A DNA stretch of 64,000 nucleotides from Clostridium folliculivorans (GCF_024341905.1 NZ_BQXY01000003.1:248001-312000); one strand, 5' to 3'; numbered from the stretch's first letter, positions 16,920 through 26,621 are shown. The notes: generated from the sequence alone by a model not told the origin. A program made the numbers and translations.

Positions 16920-18647
16920 TTACTTAGCAGTAGGATCTGTTAATTCTACTTTGTAAATGTCATAAGTCCAATCTCTGAATGCAGATATTTCCATACCTTT
17001 AACTCTTGAGCTTACAGCCCAAACCCACTTAGGATTTGATATGAATAAATATGGAACTTCATCATTTATAAGTTTAGACCATTCTTGATATGCAGCTTTT
17101 CTTTCATCTAGCTTAGTTGTTCCCATACCTTTTTTAAGTAATTCTTCTGATTTGTCTGGATGCCAACCAACTGAGTTATTTCCACCTAGAGCATCTTGTG
17201 ACTTAGCGAATATACCTGATGGATCTGGATCTGTTGAAAGTGACCAGCTCATTGCATACATTTGGAAATCTTGTTTGTCATAAACTTTTTCAACAACTGT
17301 GTTAAAGTCTAACATATCTGTTATAACGTTTATTCCAAGCTTCTTCCAGTCTTCCTTAACTATTGGAATAAGTGATTCCATCATCTTATTGTCAGATGTT
17401 GCTAACCAATGTATTTCAAATGGTTTTCCATCTTTTTCTCTTATCTTTGTACTATCATTCATCTTCCAACCAGCTTCGTCTAATAACTTATTAGCCTTGT
17501 CTACATCATACTTGTATTCATTTATGCCTGTTGGTTCAACCCATGAAGTTGGTGCATTATGTGTATTTGCTACACTTGCATACCCTTGATAATAAGAATT
17601 AACGAATTCATCTCTTCTTAAACCGTACATAAGAGCTTGACGTACCTTCTTATCACTGAACATAGGTAATCTTGTATTTAATCCTATATATGAATAACTG
17701 TTAGCTGAGAATATTTGTTGGTCTAAGAATCCAGCAGCTTGAACCATCTTTACAGTGTTAGCATTAGCTGTTACTTGGTTTATATCAACTTGTCCAGCAG
17801 ACAATTCTTGAACATTTGTCTTATCGTTTGTAACCTTGTAGATTATCTTAGCAATCTTAGGAGCTCCTTTGTAGAAGTTATCATTCTTTTCAAGGCTTAC
17901 AGATTCACCTTGCTTAAATTCTACAAACTTGTATGGACCAGCACCAACTGGTTTATTGAAGCTATCTTTAATTTTTTGGATATTACCCTTTTCAAAGTTG
18001 TAGACAGCCTTTGGCAATATACCGTAACCGAAATCATATATTCCAGGACCCTTTACTTCGTTTAAAGTGAAGGAAATAGTTTTCTTATCTATTACCTTTA
18101 TCCCTGATACTGAAGTTGCTGAACCTTCTTTATATTCTTTGTAACCTTGAAGCTTTTCTACAGCATCAACTCTTGGTCCATCATACTTAGGATCACAGAA
18201 AGAAGTATAAGTAAATGCAACGTCATCAGCAGTAACTTCTGTACCATCTGAGAATTTAGCTCCATCCACTAATGTAAATGTGTAAGTCTTTCCATCATCA
18301 GAAATCTTCCACTCTTTTGCTAATGCAGGTGTTGGATTACCTTGTGCATCATTTGATATTAATGATTCAAATATTAAAGATACAATATATTGGTCATAAC
18401 TTGAATCTGCATATAAAGGATTGAATTTTCCTTTTGGTGCAGTACCACCAACTATAAGTGTGTCCTTTCTGTCTTTAGCAACCTGTGGAAGCTTACTAGC
18501 ATCAGTAGCTTTCTTTACCTCGTTTGCCTTAACAGTTTTAGCAGCATCATTAGCCTGCTTAGTATCATCTTTCTTTGTACCACATCCTGTTAGAACTATT
18601 GCTCCAGCTAGAATTGTACTTAATAAAGCGATCGATTTTCTCTTCAT
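16920..18647 (-). CDS. Oligopeptide ABC transporter substrate-binding lipoprotein (OppA/DppA)
   Basis: This lipoprotein of about 575 residues of the SBP_bac_5 family captures peptides outside the cell for an Opp-type importer. The N-terminus MKRKSIALLSTILAGAIVL is followed by the lipobox TGC and a lysine/aspartate-rich linker. The family core includes LAKEWKISDDGKTYTFTL, TADDVAFTY, and VRQALMYGLRRDEFV. The frame is open to 18671, but the GGGGGTG site is too far from the first ATG. The ATG at 18647, after a weak AGGA, gives a standard lipoprotein start. No permease or ATPase genes adjoin it, so it is an orphan receptor or serves a distant transporter. Confidence 0.88.
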   Translation of the reverse strand: MKRKSIALLSTILAGAIVLTGCGTKKDDTKQANDAAKTVKANEVKKATDASKLPQVAKDRKDTLIVGGTAPKGKFNPLYADSSYDQYIVSLIFESLISNDAQGNPTPALAKEWKISDDGKTYTFTLVDGAKFSDGTEVTADDVAFTYTSFCDPKYDGPRVDAVEKLQGYKEYKEGSATSVSGIKVIDKKTISFTLNEVKGPGIYDFGYGILPKAVYNFEKGNIQKIKDSFNKPVGAGPYKFVEFKQGESVSLEKNDNFYKGAPKIAKIIYKVTNDKTNVQELSAGQVDINQVTANANTVKMVQAAGFLDQQIFSANSYSYIGLNTRLPMFSDKKVRQALMYGLRRDEFVNSYYQGYASVANTHNAPTSWVEPTGINEYKYDVDKANKLLDEAGWKMNDSTKIREKDGKPFEIHWLATSDNKMMESLIPIVKEDWKKLGINVITDMLDFNTVVEKVYDKQDFQMYAMSWSLSTDPDPSGIFAKSQDALGGNNSVGWHPDKSEELLKKGMGTTKLDERKAAYQEWSKLINDEVPYLFISNPKWVWAVSSRVKGMEISAFRDWTYDIYKVELTDPTAK

Positions 18648-18671
18648 TAAATTCCTACTCATAATACACAT

Positions 18672-18982
18672 TTTGCGTACTAGAGTAGATTCACCCCCTT
18701 TTACTTTATATATATATAATCTGAAAACAGATTTTTACTAATTTAAAGGTTGTACAATATAAATAATTTAAATATTCTTAACCAAATATTTAAATTATTT
18801 AGAAAGTATTAACAATTTTCAATTCATATATAATATATACCATATCTTCTCAAATAAAACAACTATCTTTATAGAAACTTTTACTATTTTTTTATTTTTT
18901 TGCTTTCTTTACAATAGATTTCATATATGAAAGCGGTAATTTGTTATCGAATTGTCATTTTTACCATGTGTTTATTATCTTT
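18672..18982. other. Intergenic gap, nothing recognised
   Basis: This is about 310 bases of AT-rich sequence between the oppA-like start and the tspO stop. It must contain the oppA promoter, but I could not pick a convincing -35/-10 pair. No hairpin or small gene stands out. Confidence 0.5.
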
Positions 18983-19480
18983 TTACATCTCATTCATTAT
19001 CCATACAAACAAATTTAATATACTTGCATATAAACTCCAAAGTATGTAAGGTAACATAAGAAAACCTGCAACTCTATCTACTTTAAAAAACTTTATAGTT
19101 GTTATTAAAATAAAAATTATTAATACTATTAACTCAATAAAAGCTACTCCATATAATCGTAGTTTAAAAAATATTATTGGCCATAAAAAATTAAGTATTA
19201 ATTGGATTGAATAATAAACCAGCGCATTTTTAGTATTCTTTCCTTGCTTTTTTAGCTCATATATCCTATAAGCAGCAATACCTATAAGAATATAGAGTAC
19301 AGACCACACTATAGGAAAGACCCAGCTTGGTGGTGCAAACATTGGTTTATTAAGATTTACATACTGTTTGTCCGCATTATTAATAATAAAACCTATTATT
19401 AAACCTCCTCCTAGTGTAATTAAAATACTAATTATAAGATTTCCAATATTAAATTTATTATTTACTTTAAAAAAGCTCAT
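18983..19480 (-). CDS. tspO: TspO/MBR family tryptophan-rich sensory protein
   Basis: This 165-residue membrane protein has five predicted helices. Family motifs are NKPMFAPPSWVFPIVWSVLY (about residues 43-62), followed by the ALVYYSIQLILNFLWPIIFF segment, with an aromatic-rich C-terminus. TspO proteins bind porphyrins and sterol-like ligands, and bacterial roles in stress signalling are debated. The start has a GGGGGA site. It stands alone on the minus strand. Confidence 0.9.
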   Translation of the reverse strand: MSFFKVNNKFNIGNLIISILITLGGGLIIGFIINNADKQYVNLNKPMFAPPSWVFPIVWSVLYILIGIAAYRIYELKKQGKNTKNALVYYSIQLILNFLWPIIFFKLRLYGVAFIELIVLIIFILITTIKFFKVDRVAGFLMLPYILWSLYASILNLFVWIMNEM

Positions 19481-19591
19481 TGCATCCCCCTTGTTTCGTT
19501 TTTTTATACTATGAAAATTATCACCAAACTATTCCATAAGTTTCAATTCTATTTTTTACAAGTAAAAGAAATCACTTAAATCAAAAAATTA

Positions 19592-19632
19592 TTTTAAAGC
19601 CTCCTCTGTTTTATGAGAGGAGGCTTTAAAAT
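19592..19632 (-). terminator. Terminator downstream of the sensor kinase pair
   Basis: TTTTAAAGCCTCCTCT and its inverted copy AGAGGAGGCTTTAAAA form a 16-base perfect stem, with a T run on the minus-strand side. It could stop transcripts from the kinases about 270 bases upstream. Confidence 0.65.
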
Positions 19633-19755
19633 ATAAATTTTAGTACTTATTAGTAAATCTAAAGTTGTATGAGCTCAATCCGAAATCTACTCTTTTAACT
19701 ATTAATAGCAACTTAGTTATAAATTTAGCTTTTATTTAACAATGGTATATCTATA

Positions 19756-19851
19756 GATGTACCACTTCGAACCGAAATCTATTTTTAAAACTCTCACGGC
19801 TTCTGGTGAGAGAATTTAAAAATAATAAGTTTTATTACGAAGTGGTACATC
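19756..19851. repeat. 96-bp foldback repeat, family A copy 1
   Basis: The ends GATGTACCACTTCG and CGAAGTGGTACATC are perfect inverted repeats. Inside, TATTTTTAAA pairs with TTTAAAAATA and CTCTCAC with GTGAGAG, so nearly the whole element is one hairpin. It differs from 63537-63632 at only 4 of 96 positions, and both are preceded by TATCTATA and followed by CAT. Confidence 0.85.
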
Positions 19852-19900
19852 CATTTATGAATCTCTTAATTATGTCAAAAGTTTATTATATTCAATGCAA

Positions 19901-21925
19901 TCATATATAAATATCTGAAAACTCAATATCTACCTTCTCTTTCAACTCATTTATATTGGCATTTTTATATTCTTCATAATTTTCTACATAGTTTTTTGTT
20001 CTCTTAAATTTTATATCGAATCTATTGCCATAATTAAATGAATTTAACTTAATCTCCCCTTCTTGCAGCTCTATCAATGCTTTGGATATAAAAAGACCTA
20101 AACCACTACCTTCTTTTCTACTATTAAGTGAATATTGATTTTTAGAAAATTTATCAAATATATAATCCTGCTCCTCTTCAGATATTGAATCTGAGTCATT
20201 AAGGATACATATATTCACAAAATCACTATCACAAGTTATTGAAACAAATATAAACCCACCTGCTTTGCCATACTTTACACTATTAGAAAGTAAGTTCAAT
20301 ATAACTCTTTCAATTAGTTCCTTGTCACATTTTACATATATCTCTTCTTCATCTACATCAAAGGTAAGATTCATATTAAATTTGTCAATATACTCTATTG
20401 TAGATTGCGCTACATCTTCCACCAAATCTACTATGTTGTATACCTTCATATCTGGAGTTAGATATCCTTCTGATAACTTATTTGTATCAATAAAGTTATT
20501 TATAGTTCTTATAAGCCTAAGGCAGTTTCTTTTTATATTATCTCCATTTTTACTTAATCCATTTTTGTTTTTTTCTAAGAGATATAAATCATTTAACTGT
20601 AATGCAGAAAAAATAACATTTATAGGAGTTCTTAATTCGTGAGATATATTTGTATAAAATTGCCTTTTTATTTCATCATCTTTTATATAACCTTCCAACT
20701 CACTTTTCAAAGTTTTAATTTTTCCCATGTCAGTAACATCTCTTATTAAAACAACACATATTTTATCATTAATACACTCAGTAGATAAGTCATATAACCT
20801 TATATTATCATCCACATTAATAGAAAAATTCATAATATTTTTCTCAAGTGCCGTATAAGTGCTGCTTAGGGAACCTATGTAATCAATAAATTCATAAAAT
20901 TTAAGTCTCTCGATTTTTTTGTAGCCACCGCAAATAAATTCTAATAGATTTTTTGCAGAAGAATTTATAAAGCTAATCTTTTCGCGTTCAAAAATCAAGA
21001 TGGAATCTGGTATAGAATTAATTAGTATATTATATTTACTTTTACTCATTTCCATCATTTTATGAAGTTCAATCTCTAAATTCATCCTCTTTTGTAGTAT
21101 GCTACTATAATGTTTTTGATCTTTCTCCATTTGTTTAAGTTCCTCATACATTTCACTATAAGTTCCTTGTATTAGAAACTTGCTTATACCCTCAAAAAGA
21201 CTGTAATAAGCTAAATATTTCAGAATATGCACAGTTAAAATTACATTGTAATTAATATTATCATATCTTGTAAAAGTCATCTTAGCTATACTCTCATATA
21301 CAATAACAAGAGATATGTACACGAGAATATATTTTTTACTATCATTACTTATATTCTTGCTTTCCAGTATTCCTATAAAAACAAAAATAAACATAAGAAA
21401 AATAATAATCCAGTTTAAATTTATAAAAATAAATCTACGATATGCAATTACATTGGATTTTGTATAATAATAAATCATTAAAAGTGAAACAAAAATAGTT
21501 ATGCCACAGGCAAAAAATATTATAATTGCTTTAAGATAGCTTATAGCTTTTTTATTAAAATATAAGGATAAAATTATCACTAAATGCTCTAACCAACTGG
21601 TTATCAACCAAATTGGCAAAGTAAAATTTAGAACTTCCTCATACTTTTTCCCATCATTAAACGATAATATGTGTACTAGATTCACTATACATATAACGGA
21701 AAAACCCAAACCTATATAAGTAAATAGATTATGCCTTCTTAAATTAAATCTATTTACAGACATCATTGTAAGTGAAGCTCCAAAAGTTGTACATAAAACT
21801 TCAACAAATTGATGAAAGAACATATAATCTCTGTTCTTTTCGTATACCAATATTATAATCAAAAGTAAAGGAATAAACAGTTTAAGTACAATATTTTTGG
21901 ATTTTATAATAGCATTATCATTCAT
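19901..21925 (-). CDS. Membrane sensor histidine kinase (MASE3-like), second of a pair
   Basis: This 674-residue kinase starts with about eight membrane helices (residues 12-255) resembling the MASE3 sensory domain (MFFHQFVEVLC, SWLEHLVIILSLYF). A coiled coil, a PAS-like domain (about 300-390) and the HisKA domain with phosphoacceptor His429 in ISHELRTPINVI follow. The ATPase domain shows the N box LLSNSVKYG, the D-box position as ILNDSDSISEEEQ with a degenerate G1 motif, and GSGLGLFISKAL. The G1 box lacks the usual DxGxG, unlike its neighbour (DQGRG). It starts one base after the stop of the upstream kinase, and no response regulator is adjacent. Confidence 0.88.
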   Translation of the reverse strand: MNDNAIIKSKNIVLKLFIPLLLIIILVYEKNRDYMFFHQFVEVLCTTFGASLTMMSVNRFNLRRHNLFTYIGLGFSVICIVNLVHILSFNDGKKYEEVLNFTLPIWLITSWLEHLVIILSLYFNKKAISYLKAIIIFFACGITIFVSLLMIYYYTKSNVIAYRRFIFINLNWIIIFLMFIFVFIGILESKNISNDSKKYILVYISLVIVYESIAKMTFTRYDNINYNVILTVHILKYLAYYSLFEGISKFLIQGTYSEMYEELKQMEKDQKHYSSILQKRMNLEIELHKMMEMSKSKYNILINSIPDSILIFEREKISFINSSAKNLLEFICGGYKKIERLKFYEFIDYIGSLSSTYTALEKNIMNFSINVDDNIRLYDLSTECINDKICVVLIRDVTDMGKIKTLKSELEGYIKDDEIKRQFYTNISHELRTPINVIFSALQLNDLYLLEKNKNGLSKNGDNIKRNCLRLIRTINNFIDTNKLSEGYLTPDMKVYNIVDLVEDVAQSTIEYIDKFNMNLTFDVDEEEIYVKCDKELIERVILNLLSNSVKYGKAGGFIFVSITCDSDFVNICILNDSDSISEEEQDYIFDKFSKNQYSLNSRKEGSGLGLFISKALIELQEGEIKLNSFNYGNRFDIKFKRTKNYVENYEEYKNANINELKEKVDIEFSDIYI

Positions 21926-21926
21926 C

Positions 21927-23858
21927 TTAAACTAACTCCCTCGTAAACTTTATTACAACCTTTGTCCCTTTATATTCGCCACTTTCAATAGAAACTTGTC
22001 CACCTTGTAATTCCACTAAATTCTTTACTACATATAGTCCAAGTCCAGAACTTTGATTTGTTGCTATTTTACTTCGGTCTTTTGAATTGAACTTTCCAAA
22101 AGCACGCTTCATATATTCACTGCTAATTCCTCTTCCTTGATCTGAAACTTCAATGGCTACTACAAGTTCATAACATCTCAAATATACTTTTATTTCACCT
22201 TCATCAGAATATTTTATTGAATTAGATATCAGGTTCAATATGATTCTTTCTATGAAATTTCTATCACAAAGTACAAAAATCTCTTCTTCCTCTGTATCAA
22301 AAATAAGTTCAAGATTTTTATCTCTCGCATATTCTACCAGGTGTTGTATTGTTTCCTCTATTATATCCACAATGTTATATCTTGACATTTGAGGCTTTAA
22401 ATAATCAAAATTTATCTTCGATGTATCAATTATGTTGTTAGCCAATCTAATTAAAGTCATACAATTATCTTTATTTATAAGATTATATTTTCTTATAACT
22501 TCAAAATCATTATTTTCCAATAAATATTTATAAAGCTGTGTTGCACTATATATTACATTTATTGGAGTCTTCAAATCATGGGAGATAGTTGAGAGGAACG
22601 TTCTTCTCATCTTCTCTTCCAATCTCTTTTGGTTAATGCTTTCCTTCATGGTTTCAAACTTTATCTTTTCTGTCACATTACTCAATATTAAAATTGATTC
22701 ATCTTCATTATTATTTATATAAAATTGTCTTATTTCGAAATATGCCACTTCCCCATTAATCTCACTAAGACCATCATAGTTTATACAGTCATCTTTATAA
22801 ACAACGGTACTTTCGTTTTTATATACAATAGATTTCATGCTTTTATTTATAATATCCTTCAAATTCTCAATTTTGAACATCTTTATAAATTGATTGTTTG
22901 CAAACATTATTCTATTAGTAGAGTTGTTAATAATAACCATTGGTAACGGCATTCCATCAAAAAGCTTTTTATAATCGTTTTCTCTTCTTTCAATACTTTC
23001 TCTTATCTTTGACATAGTCATATTTTTCAAATAAATTCTTTTATTAAACTCTTCTAACTGCATATTGTGCCAATAAATATCATTAAATATAGTTTTATAA
23101 GGCTTGTCTAAAAATTTATCTAACAGCCCAGCACCCATAATTAAGTATGCTCCTAATCTTACTATATTAAATAAGAAGAAAAGAATCTGCGCATTTAAAA
23201 TTAAATACAATAAGTGGATAATAAAAGAAAAACTCATAGTATACACATAAATCATAAAAAAGTTGAATTCGTTATTGTTTTTATAACTAAATTTTCTTAG
23301 TGTCAACATAGGAACTATCAAAATTAGTATACTTATGCTTTGAGTTATATACTCAATACTATTTCTAAAAATACCAATTGTAGTCAACATATAAAAGATC
23401 GATATTATTGCAAGCAGTGAAAATACATGAATTGATATAAGTCTTCTATGACTGTATTTCTTGTCTATCGTATTAACAGCAAGGTGTATATATATACTTT
23501 CTGCCAAACTGCATATATCCATATTCTGTAGCACAATATTATAATTTTGTTGAATATTACTACCACTAGATATTTGTAAAGTTATGTTCATAACATTTAG
23601 CAATCCGATTATAAAGAATATAATGTATGAAAATAATAGAAACTTAGAATCTGCAAATTTAGTAGTTGTATATAAAATTATCATAAGTTCAAAACATATC
23701 ATTATAATTATAATATTTATTAGGTATATTACTATGCTAGAGTTTATATTAAAAGAAATAAAGAAAAGAATAAAGAATATTCCAAACACAAGCGTGGTCT
23801 TTACAATCTTTTCGTGGTTTAAATATAAAAAATCTAACGGCCATTTATCTTCATTCAT
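21927..23858 (-). CDS. Membrane sensor histidine kinase (MASE3-like), first of a pair
   Basis: This 643-residue kinase has an N-terminal multi-helix sensory domain (about residues 17-250), a short coiled coil and a PAS domain (about 285-385, LPMVIINNSTNRIMFANNQF). The HisKA domain has His427 in ISHDLKTPINVIYS, and the HATPase domain has LISNSIKYS (N box), VSDQGRGIS (G1) and SSGLGLYVVKNL (G2). All catalytic motifs are intact. An AGGAGG site precedes the ATG. It is cotranscribed with the paralogous kinase that begins 1 base downstream. The stimulus is unknown. Confidence 0.9.
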   Translation of the reverse strand: MNEDKWPLDFLYLNHEKIVKTTLVFGIFFILFFISFNINSSIVIYLINIIIIMICFELMIILYTTTKFADSKFLLFSYIIFFIIGLLNVMNITLQISSGSNIQQNYNIVLQNMDICSLAESIYIHLAVNTIDKKYSHRRLISIHVFSLLAIISIFYMLTTIGIFRNSIEYITQSISILILIVPMLTLRKFSYKNNNEFNFFMIYVYTMSFSFIIHLLYLILNAQILFFLFNIVRLGAYLIMGAGLLDKFLDKPYKTIFNDIYWHNMQLEEFNKRIYLKNMTMSKIRESIERRENDYKKLFDGMPLPMVIINNSTNRIMFANNQFIKMFKIENLKDIINKSMKSIVYKNESTVVYKDDCINYDGLSEINGEVAYFEIRQFYINNNEDESILILSNVTEKIKFETMKESINQKRLEEKMRRTFLSTISHDLKTPINVIYSATQLYKYLLENNDFEVIRKYNLINKDNCMTLIRLANNIIDTSKINFDYLKPQMSRYNIVDIIEETIQHLVEYARDKNLELIFDTEEEEIFVLCDRNFIERIILNLISNSIKYSDEGEIKVYLRCYELVVAIEVSDQGRGISSEYMKRAFGKFNSKDRSKIATNQSSGLGLYVVKNLVELQGGQVSIESGEYKGTKVVIKFTRELV

Positions 23859-23933
23859 AATATAACCTCCTACATAATTATTTTATATTAATTATGACAA
23901 AATAGGAATATAATTTCTATTTTAACACAAAAG

Positions 23934-24058
23934 AAGCGAAAAATTTTACAGGCGAATAAGTTTTATTTTTTACTGTATCGCCATAAAAAGCTTTTGAAGG
24001 CATTGAAATATCTAGGTTTAATCGGCATAAAAATTATATAACTTCATTTACAGTAAAA
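23934..24058. repeat. Intergenic repeat, family D copy 2
   Basis: It shares with copy 3 at 58857-59040 the string TTTATTTTTTACTGT, the segment CATTGAAATATCTA(G/T)GTTTA, GGCATAAAAATT and the closing TTACAGTAAAAA. The first and last strings are inverted repeats. It lies directly past the 3' end of the TPR gene. Confidence 0.65.
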
Positions 24059-24090
24059 AAGTCACAAGATATATATTTTATCTTGTGACA
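24059..24090 (-). terminator. Terminator overlapping the end of the TPR gene
   Basis: On the minus strand TGTCACAAGA and CTTGTGAC flank a TA-rich loop and are followed by TTTTTTAC. The 5' arm contains the last sense codons and the stop codon of the TPR gene. Confidence 0.75.
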
Positions 24091-24974
24091 TAAAAATCCA
24101 TATATATTTTACTATTTCTTGTAACTTCAAGTTCATCATCTTCATTTATATATTTAATAAACCCCGGGTAAAGCACTACAGCTTTTATTAAATCTTCAGC
24201 TGCTTCATCTATTCTGTTTAGACATGATAAAAAGCAGCTTCTATTATAATAAAGAAACTCACATTCTTTATTATTTTCAATTCCTCTTGATAAAACCTCT
24301 ATTCCCAACTCAATGTCATTCATATCCTTATAAAGAATAGCCATATTTAAATATGAATAAGGGTACTCCTTATTTATTTTTATAGATCTTCTATAATAGT
24401 TTTCTGCTTTATCCATTATATTAAGTCTTGTATAAATTACCCCCATGTTAAATAAAGCCAAATAATTTTGTCTATCTAATTCTAAAGCTTTGCTAAACAT
24501 TTTGAACGCCAAATCATATTTTTCTAATTCCTCATAAGTTGATCCTAAATTAGTATATCCCCAGAAATCATATGGATTTATTTCAATGAATCTTAGATAA
24601 TATTGTATTGTACTTTCCTTATCTCCAAGGCTATCATATGCATTGGCTAAGAAAAAACATGCTTTCCCATACAGTGGATTAATTTCTAGAGCTTTTTTAT
24701 AATATGAAATAGCTTTATCATACTCTTCTCTATCATCATAGATAACACCTAATCCATAGTAAGCTCTTTCCTCTAATCTATATTTTTCAATTATATCTTC
24801 ATATGTCTCTATAGCCTCATCCTGCATGCCTAGCTCATCATATATTAATCCTATATTAATTAAAACTTCTATATTAGAATAATTTTCTTGCCTATTGGCT
24901 TCCATATAGTGATTTAGAGCTTTTAAAAGTTGCCCTTGGCTATATGCTTTCTCTGCTAAGTTTATGTAATCCAT
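24078..24974 (-). CDS. TPR-repeat protein
   Basis: This 298-residue soluble protein is made almost entirely of about eight tetratricopeptide repeats from residue 2 to 270. Examples are GLIYDELGMQDEAIETYEDI, GVIYDDREEYDKAISYYKKA and LGSTYEELEKYDLAFKMFSK. There is no signal or membrane segment, so it should be a cytoplasmic scaffold. A GGGAG site precedes the ATG. It lies between the sensor kinase pair and a protein-kinase-like gene, all on the minus strand, which may be functional or mere proximity. Confidence 0.85.
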   Translation of the reverse strand: MDYINLAEKAYSQGQLLKALNHYMEANRQENYSNIEVLINIGLIYDELGMQDEAIETYEDIIEKYRLEERAYYGLGVIYDDREEYDKAISYYKKALEINPLYGKACFFLANAYDSLGDKESTIQYYLRFIEINPYDFWGYTNLGSTYEELEKYDLAFKMFSKALELDRQNYLALFNMGVIYTRLNIMDKAENYYRRSIKINKEYPYSYLNMAILYKDMNDIELGIEVLSRGIENNKECEFLYYNRSCFLSCLNRIDEAAEDLIKAVVLYPGFIKYINEDDELEVTRNSKIYMDFYVTR

Positions 24975-25012
24975 ATAACTCCCTACTTTAACTATAATTT
25001 ATACTACTTATA

Positions 25013-25104
25013 GATAAACTACTTCATATTTGAATCTATCAAAGTAAAGATTCGTAGATTCATCGAAATCTTTATTTTGAATTCAAGGACTGAAGTAGTT
25101 TATC
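25013..25104. repeat. 92-bp foldback repeat, family B copy 1
   Basis: GATAAACTACTTCA and TGAAGTAGTTTATC are perfect 14-base inverted ends. The interior AATCTATCAAAGTAAAG...TTCGTAG...TTCATCG is shared with 38079-38170. It lies between the TPR gene start and the kinase-like gene stop. Confidence 0.75.
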
Positions 25105-25230
25105 TGTTCATCGGAATAGATACCTCAGTTCAACTCTATAAAATTTAGTTTATAATCCTATTAACTATTAATAGAAACTAAATTACTTAGTTATATGTTA
25201 TTTAGAACTGATCTATCTATATATTATAAC

Positions 25231-25827
25231 TTATTTTATACCTAGTTTTATATACTTGCCCATCTTATATTTCCACAATATATATTTCTCCCTATCTAAC
25301 CGGCTTATATTTTCAAAGAAAATATCTAATACATCTAGATTAAAAAGCCCTTTCATTAAATGGCGAGGGTAGTTTACTTTTTTAGTATAATTATTTTTAG
25401 GATCTATTATAACCACTGACATATCTTCTTGTACATAAATATCCTTGCATCTTATATCTATCCTAGTAAAACCAAGCTTAATAAACTCGTTAGTCATATT
25501 AAGTAATGACTTACATATTTCTTTGTTAAGTCCATTATCTTTTATATAAGTATCTAATCTTTCTCCACCAACATAGTCTCTTACTATATACAATTCTCCA
25601 CAATTATGTATGACAGGAAAAAACTTTGAACCTTTTACTTTTAATAATATATCAGTCTCCTCATCACAAACTTTTTTTTCTCTAAATATCTTTATTATTT
25701 TATTATCAGGCAAGCTATATACTATCCCATTATGCCCTTCCCCTAGAAACTCCGCCTTCTTAAATTCACTTTCTATCTCATCTGTAAACTCAACACTATA
25801 GTCAATATTTCTGGCCAAACAACTCAC
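25231..25827 (-). CDS. Divergent protein-kinase-fold protein
   Basis: This short kinase-like protein of 198 residues has a glycine loop at 28-37 (LGEGHNGIVY), a beta-3 lysine at Lys46 in IIKIF, a helix C glutamate near 56-57, and a hinge IVRDYV. The catalytic loop reads FTRIDIRCKDIYV (Asp124, with Asp129 where kinases have Asn). The metal-binding position is Asp142 in IIDPKN instead of DFG. It resembles small RIO/Bud32-like kinases common in clostridia, and activity is uncertain. The frame begins with a GTG with a poorly placed AGGA, so the start may be a few codons later. Confidence 0.7.
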   Translation of the reverse strand: MSCLARNIDYSVEFTDEIESEFKKAEFLGEGHNGIVYSLPDNKIIKIFREKKVCDEETDILLKVKGSKFFPVIHNCGELYIVRDYVGGERLDTYIKDNGLNKEICKSLLNMTNEFIKLGFTRIDIRCKDIYVQEDMSVVIIDPKNNYTKKVNYPRHLMKGLFNLDVLDIFFENISRLDREKYILWKYKMGKYIKLGIK

Positions 25828-25942
25828 ATCCTATGATGAATTTTACTAATTTATACGTTTCTATATCATTAAATATTCCTTTTTCCATAGTTTAAATTAA
25901 GTTTTGTCTAAATATTTATGATGCTGTTATTTAAAAGATAAA

Positions 25943-25987
25943 TAAAAAGCCAGCATACAATAAAAATTGTAATACTGACTTTTTATA
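25943..25987 (-). terminator. Terminator of the tRNA-Leu(CAG) gene
   Basis: On the minus strand AAAAAGTCAGTATTACAAT pairs with ATTGTATGCTGGCTTTTT, with wobbles and one bulge, and ends in a T run 18 bases past the tRNA. Confidence 0.7.
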
Positions 25988-26004
25988 ATTAATCTATATT
26001 TCCC

Positions 26005-26089
26005 TGGTGCAGATGACGGGACTTGAACCCGTACGTAAAACTACACGCGCTTCTGAGACGCGCCTGTCTGCCAATTCCAGCACACCTGC
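26005..26089 (-). tRNA. tRNA-Leu (anticodon CAG)
   Basis: The minus strand folds as a class II tRNA with acceptor stem GCAGGTG/CATCTGC, discriminator A and an encoded CCA (26007-26005). The anticodon loop is CTCAGAA in a CGCGT/GCGCG stem. There is a long variable arm and a GGTTCAAGTCC T-loop. A canonical promoter lies just upstream. Confidence 0.95.
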
Positions 26090-26120
26090 AGATTTAAATG
26101 TTAATATATGTAATATTTAA

Positions 26121-26149
26121 AGTATATTTCATTTATTTTCTAATGTCAA
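26121..26149 (-). promoter_or_regulatory. SigmaA promoter of tRNA-Leu(CAG)
   Basis: TTGACA (26149-26144) and TATACT (26126-26121) are separated by 17 bases on the minus strand. The predicted start is about 25 bases before the mature tRNA 5' end. The remaining 26150-26390 stretch shows nothing else. Confidence 0.8.
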
Positions 26150-26391
26150 CTTTCCATTAACTCCATATAGAATCACATTTTTACTATATATTAATTTCTC
26201 TATATAACTATATGATTATTTAAATTAATATCTATATATTTTTGTAATCTATATTATTTCATCTTACATAATCTATTTATATCTACTAAGTTTATAGATG
26301 AACAAGTTTATACTTGAAGTTATATTTTTATATTTAAAAGTTTGGCGAAATTTCTTCACTGTAGAGGTATATTTATACATTTAGACGTAAA

Positions 26392-26621
26392 AAAGAGAAG
26401 TATTACTACTTCTCCTTAAAATTCATAAAGTTACTCCAAAATACCGTTGCCCTGATTTTGACACCTATCTCTCGATAGGTGGGTGTCCTCACAATTATAT
26501 CAATCGCCTAAAATGCCATCTAAGGGACTCACAGAAAGGTACATATCCACAATTAAATCTTGAACTCCCTTTGTTGTAATGTAGGTTCAAAATAAGAGCT
26601 TGACGCATATCCCAGAACATA
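26392..26621 (-). ncRNA. ssrS: Probable 6S RNA
   Basis: The minus-strand segment begins about 7 bases after a TATAAT box (26633-26628). It can fold as one long rod: the 5' AATTCATA pairs with the 3' TATGAATT, and a central region holds TTGAACCTACATTAC and GGGAGTTCAAG, which resemble the 6S core. The 3' side contains GACACCCACCTATC and GATAGGTGTC (a nearby hairpin) and CAAAATCAGGGCAACGG. An intrinsic terminator (GAGAAGTA/TACTTCTC then TTTTTT) closes it at 26395-26412. The length of about 200 bases is right for 6S, which binds the housekeeping RNA polymerase. The call rests on remembered family features, not on a covariance search. Confidence 0.7.
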
